Source: Mesonia phycicola (GTDB lineage Bacteria > Bacteroidota > Bacteroidia > Flavobacteriales > Flavobacteriaceae). From it: 64,000 nucleotides of DNA. Below the pieces are notes generated by a model. That model was not told the origin of the DNA, searched no databases, and worked only from the letters and a program-made list of their open reading frames with translations. Both the position numbers and the translations under genes were made by a program. Shown here in pieces: positions 55,263 to 64,000 of the stretch; positions within the stretch are counted from its first letter, which is position 1; the number at the start of each line of letters is the position of its first letter. The stretch spans positions 353,531-417,530 of the forward strand of contig NZ_FQYY01000002.1 of the NCBI RefSeq assembly GCF_900141885.1. The letters are read 5' to 3'.

Positions 55263-56201
55263 ATGACAATCACTCAACTACATTATGTACTTGCGGTAGC
55301 AGAATACCAAAATTTTACCAAAGCTGCACAAAAAGTATTTGTCACTCAACCTACATTAAGTATGCAAATACAAAAGCTGGAAGATGAGTTAGAAATACAA
55401 ATTTTTGATAGAAGTAAAAAACCTATTGAATTAACAGAAGTTGGTAAAAAAATAGTATACCAAGCAAAAAATATTGTAAACGAAAGTGACCGTATAAAAG
55501 ACATAGTAGACCAACAAAAAGGCTTTATTGGTGGTGAGTTTAGGTTAGGGATCATACCAACCGTTATGCCTACCCTACTACCTATGTTTTTAACCAATTT
55601 TATAAAAAAATACCCAAAAGTTAAACTCAAAATTGAAGAGCTACACACAGAAGCTATTATAGAAAAGTTACAAGAAGGTCACTTAGATGCTGCTATAGCT
55701 GCAACACCGTTAGAATTTGAAAATATTAAAGAAAGAGTTCTTTATTATGAACCTTTTGTTGCTTACACCCCGCCAGGACATAGATTAGCTAAAGAAGATA
55801 AAATTAAAGCAGAAGAATTAGAAGTAGATGATATACTTTTATTAGAAGATGGGCATTGCTTTAAAGAAGGTATACTTAATATTTGTAAGGCAGATAAAAA
55901 CGTAGAATCTTCATCTTTTCAATTAGAAAGCGGAAGCTTTGAAACTTTAATAAAACTATCTAACGAAGGTTTAGGGATGACTCTTTTACCTTACTTACAT
56001 ACGCTAGATATTAACGAAAGAGAAGCTAAAAATTTAAGAATGTTTGAAGAGCCTTCACCAGCTAGAGAAGTTAGTTTAATTTACCATAAAAGTGAATTAA
56101 AGATGCAAATTATACAAGCTCTACAAGATATAATTGCTGGAGTAGTTAGAGGTGCAATTGCTTTTCAGAATGTGAAAATTATAAGTCCTATACACAAATA
56201 G
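55263..56201 (+). CDS. oxyR: hydrogen peroxide-sensing LysR-type activator
   Basis: A 312-residue LysR-family regulator. An N-terminal winged helix-turn-helix (1-60, FTKAAQKVFVTQPTLSMQIQKLE) is followed by an OxyR-type sensor domain. The redox cysteines fall at 199 (DGHCF) and 208 (LNIC), the same numbers as in E. coli OxyR, which strongly supports peroxide sensing through a C199-C208 disulfide. A -7 element TATATTTG lies at 55236-55243, 19 bp before the ATG. It ends in its own terminator. Confidence 0.93.
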   Translation: MTITQLHYVLAVAEYQNFTKAAQKVFVTQPTLSMQIQKLEDELEIQIFDRSKKPIELTEVGKKIVYQAKNIVNESDRIKDIVDQQKGFIGGEFRLGIIPTVMPTLLPMFLTNFIKKYPKVKLKIEELHTEAIIEKLQEGHLDAAIAATPLEFENIKERVLYYEPFVAYTPPGHRLAKEDKIKAEELEVDDILLLEDGHCFKEGILNICKADKNVESSSFQLESGSFETLIKLSNEGLGMTLLPYLHTLDINEREAKNLRMFEEPSPAREVSLIYHKSELKMQIIQALQDIIAGVVRGAIAFQNVKIISPIHK

Positions 56202-56217
56202 GTAACTATTGTATACT

Positions 56218-56246
56218 AAAAAGCCGCTGAAAAGCGGCTTTTTTTA
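56218..56246. terminator. bidirectional terminator with GAAA tetraloop
   Basis: 11-bp inverted repeat AAAAAGCCGCT / AGCGGCTTTTT closed by a GAAA tetraloop. It lies between oxyR and the convergent small gene. Confidence 0.88.
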
Positions 56247-56438
56247 TTTTAAATAGATTAGACTTGGTGTAAGGTTTGGATTTTGCTTAGATAAAAAGAC
56301 AATAAAGTTTTTTAACTCCTCAAGTTCATAAGGTAGTAAGTGATTTGCTGCTTTTTGTACTTCTTTACAAAACAATGCAACATCAAAACTTACTTTGGTT
56401 AAAATTTCTTTAGTGTATTCAAACATTGCTCGTGCCAT
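56244..56438 (-). CDS. small conserved flavobacterial protein
   Basis: A 64-residue protein beginning MARAMFEYTKEILTKVSFD and ending NPSLIYLK-like (PSLIYLK). I recall close relatives with the same start and the FCKE and LLPYE segments across Flavobacteriaceae, so it is a real gene although short. It is soluble and helical, with no known domain. It is monocistronic, convergent with oxyR. Confidence 0.75.
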   Translation of the reverse strand: MARAMFEYTKEILTKVSFDVALFCKEVQKAANHLLPYELEELKNFIVFLSKQNPNLTPSLIYLK

Positions 56439-56610
56439 AAGTTTAAATAGTTTAAAGTTAGTTTAAGTAAAGTTTGGCTATAAGCTTTTATTTTTAGGTT
56501 GGTCTAATTTAGAAAAAAAATAAATAATTTGCAATTATATTTTAATAATTTATCAAATTCGTAATTTACTAACATTTAGGCAACACAATATTAAACTATC
56601 AACAATAAGA

Positions 56611-57063
56611 TCACCTCTTTTTTACGGTCCATTTAAAATTAAACTCTGCAACCGTAATATCATCTTTATTTTTTCCTATAGATTTCATCCAGCAAGTTTG
56701 CCCTTCTCCTGTTTCTATGGTTGTAGCTATTGCTTTTTTAATATTATCTCCATCAGTACAAGTAAATGTAATCTTACCTGTGGCTTTTTTAGAAAAACTA
56801 GCATTATTTTCTGCCACTAACATAGAAATTTTCTCTCCAGAAATTTTTATTTGATTCATTACTAATGCTCCTGTACTTAACTCTGCCGCCATAGCTTGAA
56901 CTGCAAAATACATAGAGTTAAATGGATTTTGATTAATCCAACGATGCTTTACTTTTACTACTGCTTTTTCTTCAGATATTTCTTTAAGTCTCACTCCGCA
57001 TAACCAAGCAGAAGGTAATTTCATCATTGTAAAAAGATTCACTTTTTTAGGAGTAAGCTTCAT
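56611..57063 (-). CDS. DUF4442 domain-containing hotdog-fold protein
   Basis: A 150-residue protein with the DUF4442/PaaI-like hotdog pattern. The segment HRWINQNPFNSMYFAVQAMAAE carries the family's helix, and the beta strands after it complete the fold. Such proteins are thioesterase-like, but the catalytic Asp/Glu is not certain here. The segment WMKSIGKNKDD near the C-terminus is lysine-rich. Function unknown. Confidence 0.85.
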   Translation of the reverse strand: MKLTPKKVNLFTMMKLPSAWLCGVRLKEISEEKAVVKVKHRWINQNPFNSMYFAVQAMAAELSTGALVMNQIKISGEKISMLVAENNASFSKKATGKITFTCTDGDNIKKAIATTIETGEGQTCWMKSIGKNKDDITVAEFNFKWTVKKR

Positions 57064-57211
57064 TGTCTATTTATTTTAAAAATCTTTTTAAAGTTATCAT
57101 TTTTATTCAAAACGTGCTAAAAACCTTATTAACAAAAGGGTAAATAGATTTCAATAATGATAACCTATAATATTTAATTTAAAATAAAATGTTAAATTTT
57201 AGTACTTTGTA

Positions 57212-57243
57212 TTGCATAATACCTTTCAATAGATATATATTTG
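57212..57243 (+). promoter_or_regulatory. Bacteroidota-type promoter of the DUF4870-PspC unit
   Basis: TTG at 57212-57214, a 21-bp spacer and TATATTTG at 57236-57243. The start of transcription should fall near 57250, about 13 bp before the ATG. Confidence 0.65.
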
Positions 57244-57262
57244 CATAAGAAATTAGTGTACT

Positions 57263-57775
57263 ATGCAATCTATCAATCAAAAAACAATCGGAGCAATTGC
57301 TCATTTAGCTGCCTTTAGTAAATATTTTATCCCTTTTGGCAATTTTATTATTCCAACTTGTATTTGGGTAATACATAAAGAAAAGCCATATGTAAGTGCT
57401 AATGCAAAAAGAAGTATCAATTTTCAAATCTCTTTATTTCTATATGCTAGTATTTTAATATGTATTGCTATTACTGGTTTAGTTATTATGGGGTTACAAT
57501 TAGGGAATCTAGAAGATTTATTCTACAGTACAGATAGCAGTTTTAAAATTAGCAGTCATTCTACACATTTAAATACCCCTACTACTCTATTAGCATGTAT
57601 AATTATCACACTAGGTATATTCTTATTTTTTTTAGAAATATATGGGGCAATTAAAGCGGCAATACAAGCAAGAGAAGGTAAAATATATAAATATCCTTTT
57701 ACTATAAATTTCATAAAATTAAATAAGGAAGAATTAAAAGACTTAACTGAAGAAAATACACAACCAACTATATAA
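57263..57775 (+). CDS. DUF4870 domain-containing membrane protein
   Basis: A 170-residue protein with the DUF4870 pattern: a first helix region (AAFSKYFIPFGNFIIPTCIWVIHKEK), the conserved NAKRSINFQISLF segment, and two further helices (about 60-80 and 108-130). DUF4870 proteins are membrane proteins of unknown function often found with PspC or stress genes, as here. It has a consensus promoter and leads a plus-strand series of five genes. Confidence 0.9.
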   Translation: MQSINQKTIGAIAHLAAFSKYFIPFGNFIIPTCIWVIHKEKPYVSANAKRSINFQISLFLYASILICIAITGLVIMGLQLGNLEDLFYSTDSSFKISSHSTHLNTPTTLLACIIITLGIFLFFLEIYGAIKAAIQAREGKIYKYPFTINFIKLNKEELKDLTEENTQPTI

Positions 57776-57785
57776 AACCAAACTT

Positions 57786-57968
57786 ATGAATATTGTATTA
57801 TCATTTTTAGTGGCTTTAATTTTTTCTCAAACCTCTCAAAATTCAATTATAAAAACTAAAGAAACACCTAAAAATAAAAATGTAGAAATGTCTCATCAGC
57901 ATATAAAATCTACCAAAACAACACTAAGCTTTTGTAGGACTAATCAACCTCAAATAAACTGTGATTAA
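57786..57968 (+). CDS. small exported peptide, uncertain
   Basis: A 60-residue frame with an N-terminal hydrophobic segment (MNIVLSFLVALIFSQT) like a signal peptide and a polar remainder with two cysteines and a His-containing SHQHIK motif. It starts 10 bp after the DUF4870 stop, in the right place for a co-transcribed gene. No family is recognised and it may not be expressed. Confidence 0.45.
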   Translation: MNIVLSFLVALIFSQTSQNSIIKTKETPKNKNVEMSHQHIKSTKTTLSFCRTNQPQINCD

Positions 57969-58044
57969 TTATTACCAAATCTAAATTTATTCATCAAAAA
58001 AAATTAAAAAATGAACAGTTTAACGCAAATAAAAAAAATGCCTT

Positions 58045-58389
58045 ATGAAAATTGAAAATACCAAAGCGCAAATGCGTAAAGGCGTTTTAGAGTATTGTAT
58101 TCTATCTATTCTAGATGAAAATGACGCTTACGTTGCAGAAATACTAGATACACTTAAAGGTGCAAAACTATTAGTAGTAGAAGGTACCATTTACCCTTTA
58201 TTAACCCGATTAAAAAATGCTGGTCTTCTTAGTTACCGTTGGGAAGAATCTACTAGCGGACCACCTAGAAAGTATTACGGACTTACAGATACTGGAAAAT
58301 TATTTCTAGTAGAACTAACCGATACCTGGAATAATTTACAAAATGCAGTTTCTATTGTAACTAAAGCAAAAAATCAATCAAATGAATAA
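58045..58389 (+). CDS. PadR family transcriptional regulator
   Basis: A 114-residue winged-helix regulator. The N-terminal KGVLEYCILSILDENDAYVAEIL and the wing segment VVEGTIYPLLTRLKNAGLL followed by GPPRKYYGLT define the PadR family. It overlaps the PspC gene by 8 bp. PadR-PspC-GIN is a recurrent arrangement in Bacteroidota, and the regulator probably controls this unit. Confidence 0.93.
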   Translation: MKIENTKAQMRKGVLEYCILSILDENDAYVAEILDTLKGAKLLVVEGTIYPLLTRLKNAGLLSYRWEESTSGPPRKYYGLTDTGKLFLVELTDTWNNLQNAVSIVTKAKNQSNE

Positions 58390-60157
58390 GACAGTTAATA
58401 TAAATCTAGCCGGCATATTTTTTCATATAGATGAAGATGCTTTTTTTAAGTTGAAAAATTACTTAGATGCCATCAAACAATCATTTACAGATTCTCAAGG
58501 AAGAGAAGAAATAATTCAAGATATTGAAGCTCGTATTGCTGAAATTTTTGATGAAAAACGACAAACAGAGAAACAAGTTATTAGTAATAAAGAGGTTGAT
58601 GCCGTAATAGAAATTATGGGGCAACCAGAAGATTATCAAGTAGACAGTGATATTTTTGAAGATGAAGAAACCTCACAATCATTTTATACTTCTAATCAAC
58701 AAAAAAACTCTAAAACAGAATATAAAAACAAAAAATTATATAGAGATACAGACAATTCATATATCTCGGGGGTTTGTTCTGGTTTAGGTCACTATTTTAA
58801 TATTGACCCAGTTTGGATAAGAGTATTATTTGTTTTATTAACTATTGTTACTACCGCATTCTTTATAGTGATTTACATCATCTTTTGGATTGTTATGCCA
58901 GAAGCAGTTACTACTACAGAAAAATTAGAAATGCGTGGAGAACCCATCAATATAAGTAATATTGAACGTAAAGTAAAAGAAGGGTTTGACTCTGTTGCAG
59001 ATAAAATGAAAGATGTAGATTATCAAAAATATGGTCAAAAAGTAAATAACGGTGCTACCAATTTCTTTAAACATGTAAGCAATGCTATTATTAGTATAAT
59101 TAAAATTTTTATAAAACTTATTGGTATTTTAATACTATTGGTTGCTGGTTCTGCATTAATAGGTCTTTTATTTAGCTTATTAAGCGTGGGGACATTTGGT
59201 TTATTTGATGCTCCGTGGATGGATTATGTAGAATTAGCCAATATAGGCATCCCTCTTTGGCTTGGTGCATTGTTAATTTTCTTTGTAGCAGGTATTCCTA
59301 TATTTTTCTTATTTGTTTTAGGGTTAAAAATTTTAATAAGTAATGTAAAATCTATAAGTAATCCTGTAAAATTAGCCCTATTAGGTTTATGGTTAATCTC
59401 TGTATTTGTAATCTCTTTTTTAGGAATAAGACAAGCTACAGAACGTGCTTTTGAAGGTGAAGTAGTTGAAGTTAAAACTTTACCTATATCTGCAAAAAAT
59501 ACTGTTTTTTTAGCTATGCAAGCAAATAATTTTTACGGGAGTGATTTACACAGAAACAATGACTTAGAAATTAAATTAAATGAGAATTCTGAAAAAATTA
59601 TATATTCTAGAGATATAAAACTTATCGTGAAGTCTACAAGAGACAGTGTTGCTAAAATTAAAGTTACCAAACAAGCAGAAGGCAAAAGTTATGAGGTTGC
59701 AAGAAGACGTGCATCTGAAATAAATTATAACACCATTTTTAACAACCATACCCTAACTTTAGATGGTTACTTTACCACTTCAACAGAAAATATGTTTAGT
59801 GACCAAAAAGTTACAGTAACACTATACCTACCAATTGGCACTACTTTATTAGCAGATGAAAATACTAGATCGTACCATTTAACTTACAACGATAATGGAG
59901 ACCTTTTATTAAAAGGTCAAGAGGGACATTTACTTACTATTGGCAATCAAGAAATAATATGCAAAACCTGCCCTACTAGCAAAGAAAACAATAAACTTGA
60001 TAATGATGAAAGATCTAAAAATTATTCAACTAATGGAGATGAGTGGTATCAAGAAGAAGAAAAAGATTCTTTAAACAACTTACCAAAATTAAATACTATA
60101 GAAGATCAAATTATTAAAACACAAGTAGAAATTATAAACCAAACTTCTAACAAATAA
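58382..60157 (+). CDS. PspC domain-containing envelope-stress protein
   Basis: A 591-residue membrane protein. After an N-terminal soluble domain (about 1-95), a PspC domain appears at about 120-180 (DTDNSYISGVCSGLGHYFNIDPVWIRVLF), with one helix. Three or four more helices (about 235-350) precede a C-terminal extracytoplasmic part that resembles the adhesin-like domain of GIN proteins. PspC proteins detect membrane damage in other bacteria. It is co-transcribed with PadR and the GIN lipoprotein. Confidence 0.88.
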   Translation: MNKTVNINLAGIFFHIDEDAFFKLKNYLDAIKQSFTDSQGREEIIQDIEARIAEIFDEKRQTEKQVISNKEVDAVIEIMGQPEDYQVDSDIFEDEETSQSFYTSNQQKNSKTEYKNKKLYRDTDNSYISGVCSGLGHYFNIDPVWIRVLFVLLTIVTTAFFIVIYIIFWIVMPEAVTTTEKLEMRGEPINISNIERKVKEGFDSVADKMKDVDYQKYGQKVNNGATNFFKHVSNAIISIIKIFIKLIGILILLVAGSALIGLLFSLLSVGTFGLFDAPWMDYVELANIGIPLWLGALLIFFVAGIPIFFLFVLGLKILISNVKSISNPVKLALLGLWLISVFVISFLGIRQATERAFEGEVVEVKTLPISAKNTVFLAMQANNFYGSDLHRNNDLEIKLNENSEKIIYSRDIKLIVKSTRDSVAKIKVTKQAEGKSYEVARRRASEINYNTIFNNHTLTLDGYFTTSTENMFSDQKVTVTLYLPIGTTLLADENTRSYHLTYNDNGDLLLKGQEGHLLTIGNQEIICKTCPTSKENNKLDNDERSKNYSTNGDEWYQEEEKDSLNNLPKLNTIEDQIIKTQVEIINQTSNK

Positions 60158-60162
60158 TAAAT

Positions 60163-60894
60163 ATGAAATCTAAACTACCTAAACTAATTATGCTAGTGGT
60201 TTTTACATCACTACTATTTGCTTGCAATGTAGATTTTGTAGGTATAAAAGGAAAAGGAGAAATTATAACTAAAGATATAACTTTAGACCAGCATTTTTCA
60301 GAAATAAAAACAGAGAGTGGTTGGCGTGTAAAATTAGTTAAAAGTTCAGAAAATAAAATTACTATTAGAGCTCACGAAAACTTAATAGAGCAATTAGATA
60401 ATAAAATAGATGACAATAGATTAACCATAGGGAGTAAAAACAATATACAGTCTGGTACTAGAGAAATTACACTTTATTATACAGAAGATTTACAACTAAT
60501 TAAATCTAGTAGTGGTTCTACTATTTCTTCAGAAGATATTTTTAATCAGAAAGAAATTAAAATAGAAGCATCTAGCGGTTCTCTGGTTAAGTTAAATTTA
60601 AAAGTAAAACAAGCAACGGTAGATGTTTCTAGTGGAGCAAATATTAAACTTAAAGGTACTTCTATTTATTTTGAAGGAGAAGCTAGTAGCGGTTCTAGAA
60701 TTTATGCGGAAAATTTAAAAACTAAAGAATGTAAAGTTAAAGCTAGTTCTGGTGCTGGTATTGATATATACAATGAAGATTATTTAGAGGCTAGTGTATC
60801 TTCTGGTGCTACTATAGATTATTATGGTAATCCAAAAAAAGTTTCTGCCAACGAGAGCAACTCTGGCGGAAGAATTAAGCATCAAGAAAATTAA
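60163..60894 (+). CDS. head GIN domain lipoprotein (DUF2807)
   Basis: A 243-residue lipoprotein (lipobox before Cys21) with a head-GIN/DUF2807 beta-helix. A repeated SSG motif recurs roughly every 20-25 residues from about residue 110 (KSSSGST, EASSGS, DVSSGA, EASSGS, KASSGA, SVSSGA), marking turns of a right-handed beta-helix. It probably sits on the periplasmic face of the outer membrane. It is the last gene of the PadR-PspC unit and is followed by a terminator. Confidence 0.88.
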   Translation: MKSKLPKLIMLVVFTSLLFACNVDFVGIKGKGEIITKDITLDQHFSEIKTESGWRVKLVKSSENKITIRAHENLIEQLDNKIDDNRLTIGSKNNIQSGTREITLYYTEDLQLIKSSSGSTISSEDIFNQKEIKIEASSGSLVKLNLKVKQATVDVSSGANIKLKGTSIYFEGEASSGSRIYAENLKTKECKVKASSGAGIDIYNEDYLEASVSSGATIDYYGNPKKVSANESNSGGRIKHQEN

Positions 60895-60918
60895 AAACTA
60901 GTACAAATTGTAAGTATA

Positions 60919-60950
60919 AAAAAAGCCACTAAAAATTTAGTGGCTTTTTT
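60919..60950. terminator. bidirectional terminator between GIN and lon genes
   Basis: 13-bp inverted repeat AAAAGCCACTAAA / TTTAGTGGCTTTT with a 2-nt loop and T-tails on both strands. Confidence 0.87.
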
Positions 60951-60969
60951 GTATTCAAAAAATTATAAA

Positions 60970-63417
60970 TTATAACTCTTTACAATTCTTTACTTTTTGA
61001 TTAGTGATTGCGTGTTTAAGCACATCACTCATATCGGTTACATAATGAAAAGTAAGACCTTTTAAATAAGTTTCATTAATCTCTTCAATGTCTTTTTTGT
61101 TCTCTTCACAAAGAATTATTTCTTTAATCTTTGCTCGTTTTGCGGCAAGAATTTTTTCTTTAATTCCGCCTACAGGTAAAACCTTACCACGTAAAGTAAT
61201 CTCACCAGTCATTGCTAAGTTTTTCTTTACTCTTTTTTGAGTAAATAATGACACTAAAGAAGTTAACATAGTAATACCTGCACTTGGTCCATCTTTAGGC
61301 GTTGCCCCTTCTGGCACGTGAATATGAACATTATATTTCTCTATAAGTTCTGCTTTAATACCAAACTCCTCTGCATTTGCTTTAATATACTCCATAGCAA
61401 TGGTAGCAGACTCTTTCATTACTTTACCTAAATTTCCAGTAATAGTCAAATTACCTTTTCCTTTAGATAAAATAGATTCTATAAATAAAATGTCACCACC
61501 TACACTAGTCCAAGCTAAACCAGTAACTACACCCGCAACATCGTTATTTTCATATTTATTAGATTCTCTTGCAGGGCCTAGTATTTTAAAAATATCTTCA
61601 TTAGAAATTTTTATATCATACTCTTCTTCCATTGCAATATTTTTAGCAACGTATCTTACAACTTTAGCCAACTGTTTATTCAAAGCTCTAACACCAGATT
61701 CACGTGTATAGCCTTCAATAATTTTTTCTAATTGTGCTTTACCTAACTTTATATCTTTAGGCTTAATCCCGTGTTCTGTAATTTGTTTAGGTAGTAAGTG
61801 TCTTTTTGCGATTTCTACTTTTTCTTCAATCGTATATCCAGTCATATTAATAATTTCCATACGATCTCTTAATGCAGGCTGAATCGTATTTAAACTATTA
61901 GAAGTAGCAATAAACATTACCTTAGATAAATCAAAACCTAATTCTAAAAAATTGTCGTGAAACTCACTATTTTGTTCAGGGTCTAAAACTTCTAATAATG
62001 CAGAAGAAGGATCACCTTGATGGCTGTTACTTAATTTATCTATCTCATCTAAAACAAAAACTGGATTACTGGTACCAGCTTTTTTTAAACTTTGAAGAAT
62101 TCTACCAGGCATCGCTCCAATATAGGTTTTTCTATGACCTCTAATTTCTGCTTCATCACGTAAGCCACCCAAAGATATTCTTACATATTCTCTACCTAAA
62201 GATTCTGCAATAGATTTTCCTAAAGAAGTTTTACCAACTCCTGGAGGTCCATAAAGACATAAAATAGGTGATTTCATATCATTACGAAGCTTTAAAACTG
62301 CAAGATATTCTATAATTCTTCGTTTTACTTCTTCTAAACCATAATGATCACGATCTAAAATTTTCTGAGCTCTTTTTAAATCAAACTTATCTTTACTAAA
62401 CTCATTCCAAGGTAAATCTAAAAACAGATCTAAATAATTTCTTTGAATAGAATACTCTGCAACCTGAGGATTCATACGTTGCATTTTAAACAATTCTTTT
62501 TCAAAGTGCTTCTTAACAGATTTACTCCATTTTTTATTTTTAGAACGCTTACGCATTTCTTCAATCTCGCCTTCATCAGAAACCCCACCCAATTCTTCTT
62601 GAATAGTTTTCATTTGCTGATGAAGAAAATACTCACGCTGTTGCTGGCTCATATCACTTTGAACCTTAGATTGAATATTATTTCGAAGTTCAAGTTTTTG
62701 AAACTCCGTATTCATAAATTTTAAAGTAGAAAGTGCTCTATCTCTCAAATCATTAGTAGCTAATAAACTTTGCTTTTCTTCCACTGTCAAATTCATATTA
62801 GAAGAAATAAAATTTATTAAGAAAGAATGACTTTCAATGTTTTTAATAGCAAAACTAGCCTCTGTAGGAATAGTAGGACTATCTTTTATAATCTGCAAAG
62901 ACAAATCTTTAATAGACTCAATTATTGCAGTAAATTCTTCATTCTCAATAGCAGGCTTAACTTCTGGTACAGCTTTCACAGTAGCTTTAAAAAAAGGCTC
63001 TGTAGCTACCATCTCGTCAATTTCAAAACGCTTTTTTCCCTGAATAATTACAGTAGTATTACCATCAGGCATTTTTAAAACTCGTAAAATTCTAGCTACC
63101 ACACCTAATTGATGCAAATCTTTAGCCTCAGGGTTTTCAATACTACTATCAATTTGAGCAACAACACCTATCGTTTTATCACCATTATTCGCTTCATTAA
63201 TTAATTTAATAGAAGCATCTCTTCCTGCAGTAATTGGTATTACAACTCCTGGAAATAACACCGTATTTTTTAAAGGTAAAATTGGTAATACAGAAGGAAG
63301 CTCCTCCTTATTAATTTCCTCTTCATCCTCTGGGGTCATTAATGGTATTAACTCTGCATCTTCATCAATTCCTTGTAATGACAAATTGTCTATTTTAAAA
63401 AAATTAGATTTACTCAT
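60970..63417 (-). CDS. lon: endopeptidase La (ATP-dependent protease)
   Basis: An 815-residue Lon protease. It has an N-terminal substrate-binding domain (about 40-245), a coiled-coil linker and an AAA+ domain with Walker A GPPGVGKT (near 390) and Walker B FVLDEIDK. The C-terminal peptidase domain has the catalytic dyad Ser712 (GPSAG) and Lys755 (GGIKEK), spaced as in E. coli (43 residues). It degrades misfolded and regulatory proteins in the cytoplasm. It is transcribed alone, towards the GIN gene. Confidence 0.97.
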   Translation of the reverse strand: MSKSNFFKIDNLSLQGIDEDAELIPLMTPEDEEEINKEELPSVLPILPLKNTVLFPGVVIPITAGRDASIKLINEANNGDKTIGVVAQIDSSIENPEAKDLHQLGVVARILRVLKMPDGNTTVIIQGKKRFEIDEMVATEPFFKATVKAVPEVKPAIENEEFTAIIESIKDLSLQIIKDSPTIPTEASFAIKNIESHSFLINFISSNMNLTVEEKQSLLATNDLRDRALSTLKFMNTEFQKLELRNNIQSKVQSDMSQQQREYFLHQQMKTIQEELGGVSDEGEIEEMRKRSKNKKWSKSVKKHFEKELFKMQRMNPQVAEYSIQRNYLDLFLDLPWNEFSKDKFDLKRAQKILDRDHYGLEEVKRRIIEYLAVLKLRNDMKSPILCLYGPPGVGKTSLGKSIAESLGREYVRISLGGLRDEAEIRGHRKTYIGAMPGRILQSLKKAGTSNPVFVLDEIDKLSNSHQGDPSSALLEVLDPEQNSEFHDNFLELGFDLSKVMFIATSNSLNTIQPALRDRMEIINMTGYTIEEKVEIAKRHLLPKQITEHGIKPKDIKLGKAQLEKIIEGYTRESGVRALNKQLAKVVRYVAKNIAMEEEYDIKISNEDIFKILGPARESNKYENNDVAGVVTGLAWTSVGGDILFIESILSKGKGNLTITGNLGKVMKESATIAMEYIKANAEEFGIKAELIEKYNVHIHVPEGATPKDGPSAGITMLTSLVSLFTQKRVKKNLAMTGEITLRGKVLPVGGIKEKILAAKRAKIKEIILCEENKKDIEEINETYLKGLTFHYVTDMSDVLKHAITNQKVKNCKEL

Positions 63418-63561
63418 ATATATATATTGGTCAATTTGACAGATTAAAGAGTCAAATTATAAATGATTAGTAATTAAATAAAACTAAATACTTATATTAT
63501 TTAGCACCTATCAAAGAGTTCAATTCCTGTGCCAAACAAATTAATTTTTAAGATAGTAATG

Positions 63562-63647
63562 GCGTTCCCTTTGGGTCGGGCTAATCCACTATATCTTTTA
63601 TTCTTTTTCACAAAAAAATAAAAGGATGCCGTTGCTATCCCTAACGC
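63562..63647. repeat. inverted-repeat element next to the rRNA operon
   Basis: An 86-bp element framed by GCGTT (63562-63566) and AACGC (63643-63647), with a second complementary pair inside it (AAAAGATAT-type and AAAAGGAT-type arms around 63590-63625). It is more GC-rich than its surroundings, and its minus strand reads without stops as IALGIATAS...KRYSGLARPKGNA. I recall near-identical segments in many flavobacterial genomes, often beside rRNA genes. This makes it a dispersed repeat rather than a gene, although the family name is unknown to me. Confidence 0.6.
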
Positions 63648-63671
63648 AATAGTAACACTATAAACAAAAAA

Positions 63672-63700
63672 AAGACCCTTCATTAAAAATGAAGGGTCTT
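63672..63700 (-). terminator. terminator of the rRNA operon
   Basis: A 13-bp perfect inverted repeat AAGACCCTTCATT / AATGAAGGGTCTT with a 3-nt loop and a T-run on the minus strand. It lies 5 bp beyond the 3' end of 5S rRNA. Confidence 0.87.
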
Positions 63701-63705
63701 AAAAG

Positions 63706-63811
<106 letters not shown>

Positions 63812-63919
63812 GGCTCTTGGTCTTGTTATTATACAAGAACTAATATCTTAACATACTATAACAATAATAAAGTATTCAAAAATTCTAACATAAGAAGAAA
63901 ATCAATTAGGCAATCTTGC

Positions 63920-63940
63920 GCCCCTAGACAAGCTAGGGGC
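63920..63940. repeat. hairpin in the 23S-5S spacer
   Basis: 8-bp perfect stem GCCCCTAG / CTAGGGGC with a 5-nt loop, just after the 3' end of 23S rRNA. It probably belongs to precursor processing or spacer folding. Confidence 0.6.
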
Positions 63941-63941
63941 T

Positions 63942-64000
63942 GCATAAGCTATACGGGTTATTAGTACTACTTGGCTATGACATTACTGCCTTTACACCTA
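63942..64000 (-). rRNA. rrl: 23S ribosomal RNA, 3' end (partial)
   Basis: The complement reads TAGGTGTAAAGGCAGTAATG, then AGCCAAGTAGTACTAATAAC and CCGTATAGCTTATGC, which matches the conserved end of bacterial 23S rRNA (ACTAAT followed by a pairing tail). The gene runs out of the window; its 3' boundary is approximate to a few bases. Confidence 0.9.

Noticed and set aside
61400..61711. 103-codon plus-strand frame inside lon
   Set aside because: Antisense shadow of a strongly conserved coding region.
63510..63535. tRNA-like piece (GAGTTCAATTCCTGTGCCA) resembling a T-arm and acceptor end
   Set aside because: The T-stem pairs poorly and the 60 bases upstream are AT-rich with no D-arm or anticodon arm. 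At most a degenerate fragment.
63501..63683. 60-residue frame on the minus strand with a membrane-like start
   Set aside because: It is mostly the translated inverted-repeat element at 63562-63647 and lies between lon and the rRNA terminator, so I treat it as a repeat rather than a gene.

Overview
The window is an AT-rich stretch of a Bacteroidota chromosome, almost certainly family Flavobacteriaceae. Signs of this are families largely typical of the group (HAEPLYID protein, LETM1-related biofilm protein, 2TM-domain proteins, head-GIN protein, a T9SS type A sorting domain), promoters of the Bacteroidota type (TTTG, about 20 bp, TAnnTTTG), almost no Shine-Dalgarno sequences, and a fused OtsA-OtsB. 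It looks like ordinary core chromosome: I see no transposase, integrase, phage gene, CRISPR array or complete tRNA gene. It ends in an rRNA operon on the minus strand.

Layout. 1-4530: a beta-oxidation operon (3' part of a hydroxyacyl-CoA dehydrogenase/enoyl-CoA hydratase, thiolase, acyl-CoA dehydrogenase). 4638-11617: an osmotic-stress block with two MscS channels, a GH15 hydrolase and a trehalose-6-phosphate synthase/phosphatase fusion, followed by a secreted M28 peptidase. 13089-19032: envelope and lipid genes (YtxH, a small SPPPK-tailed protein, HAEPLYID barrel, App1 phosphatase, lipid kinase, lipoprotein) and an ECF sigma/anti-sigma pair. 19330-25970: LETM1-related protein, a LytS/LytTR-type system with 2TM domains, and a T9SS-secreted choice-of-anchor I protein. 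26053-33399: a giant surface lipoprotein (phosphoesterase, kinase-like segment, beta-barrel), an HD-PycTM protein and a GAF-type protein. 33538-36133: TlpA-like thioredoxin, SIMPL protein, rhomboid protease. 36275-37795: merC-folE divergent from a Fur/Zur regulator, with palindromic operators between them. 37846-46356: lipid acyltransferases, GlmM, AcpH, NDH-2, a second sigma-factor unit, Nudix hydrolase. 46350-54638: cyclophilin, TRIC and RDD proteins, then a six-gene SpoIIM/DUF4129/DUF4350/MoxR/DUF58 operon. 54748-60894: DUF2141 protein, OxyR, a short conserved protein, a DUF4442 protein, and a DUF4870/PadR/PspC/GIN envelope-stress-like operon. 60970-63417: Lon. 63562-63647: an inverted-repeat element, then the rRNA terminator, 5S rRNA and the 3' end of 23S rRNA.

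Most transcription units end in clear hairpin-plus-T terminators, several of them bidirectional between convergent genes. The points most worth following up are the three-part phosphoesterase/kinase-like/barrel protein, the HD-PycTM protein with no cyclase beside it and its convergent GAF partner, the operator pair that probably makes folE and merC zinc-regulated, and the repeat beside the rRNA operon. All functional calls rest on reading motifs and gene order by eye; no database search was run.
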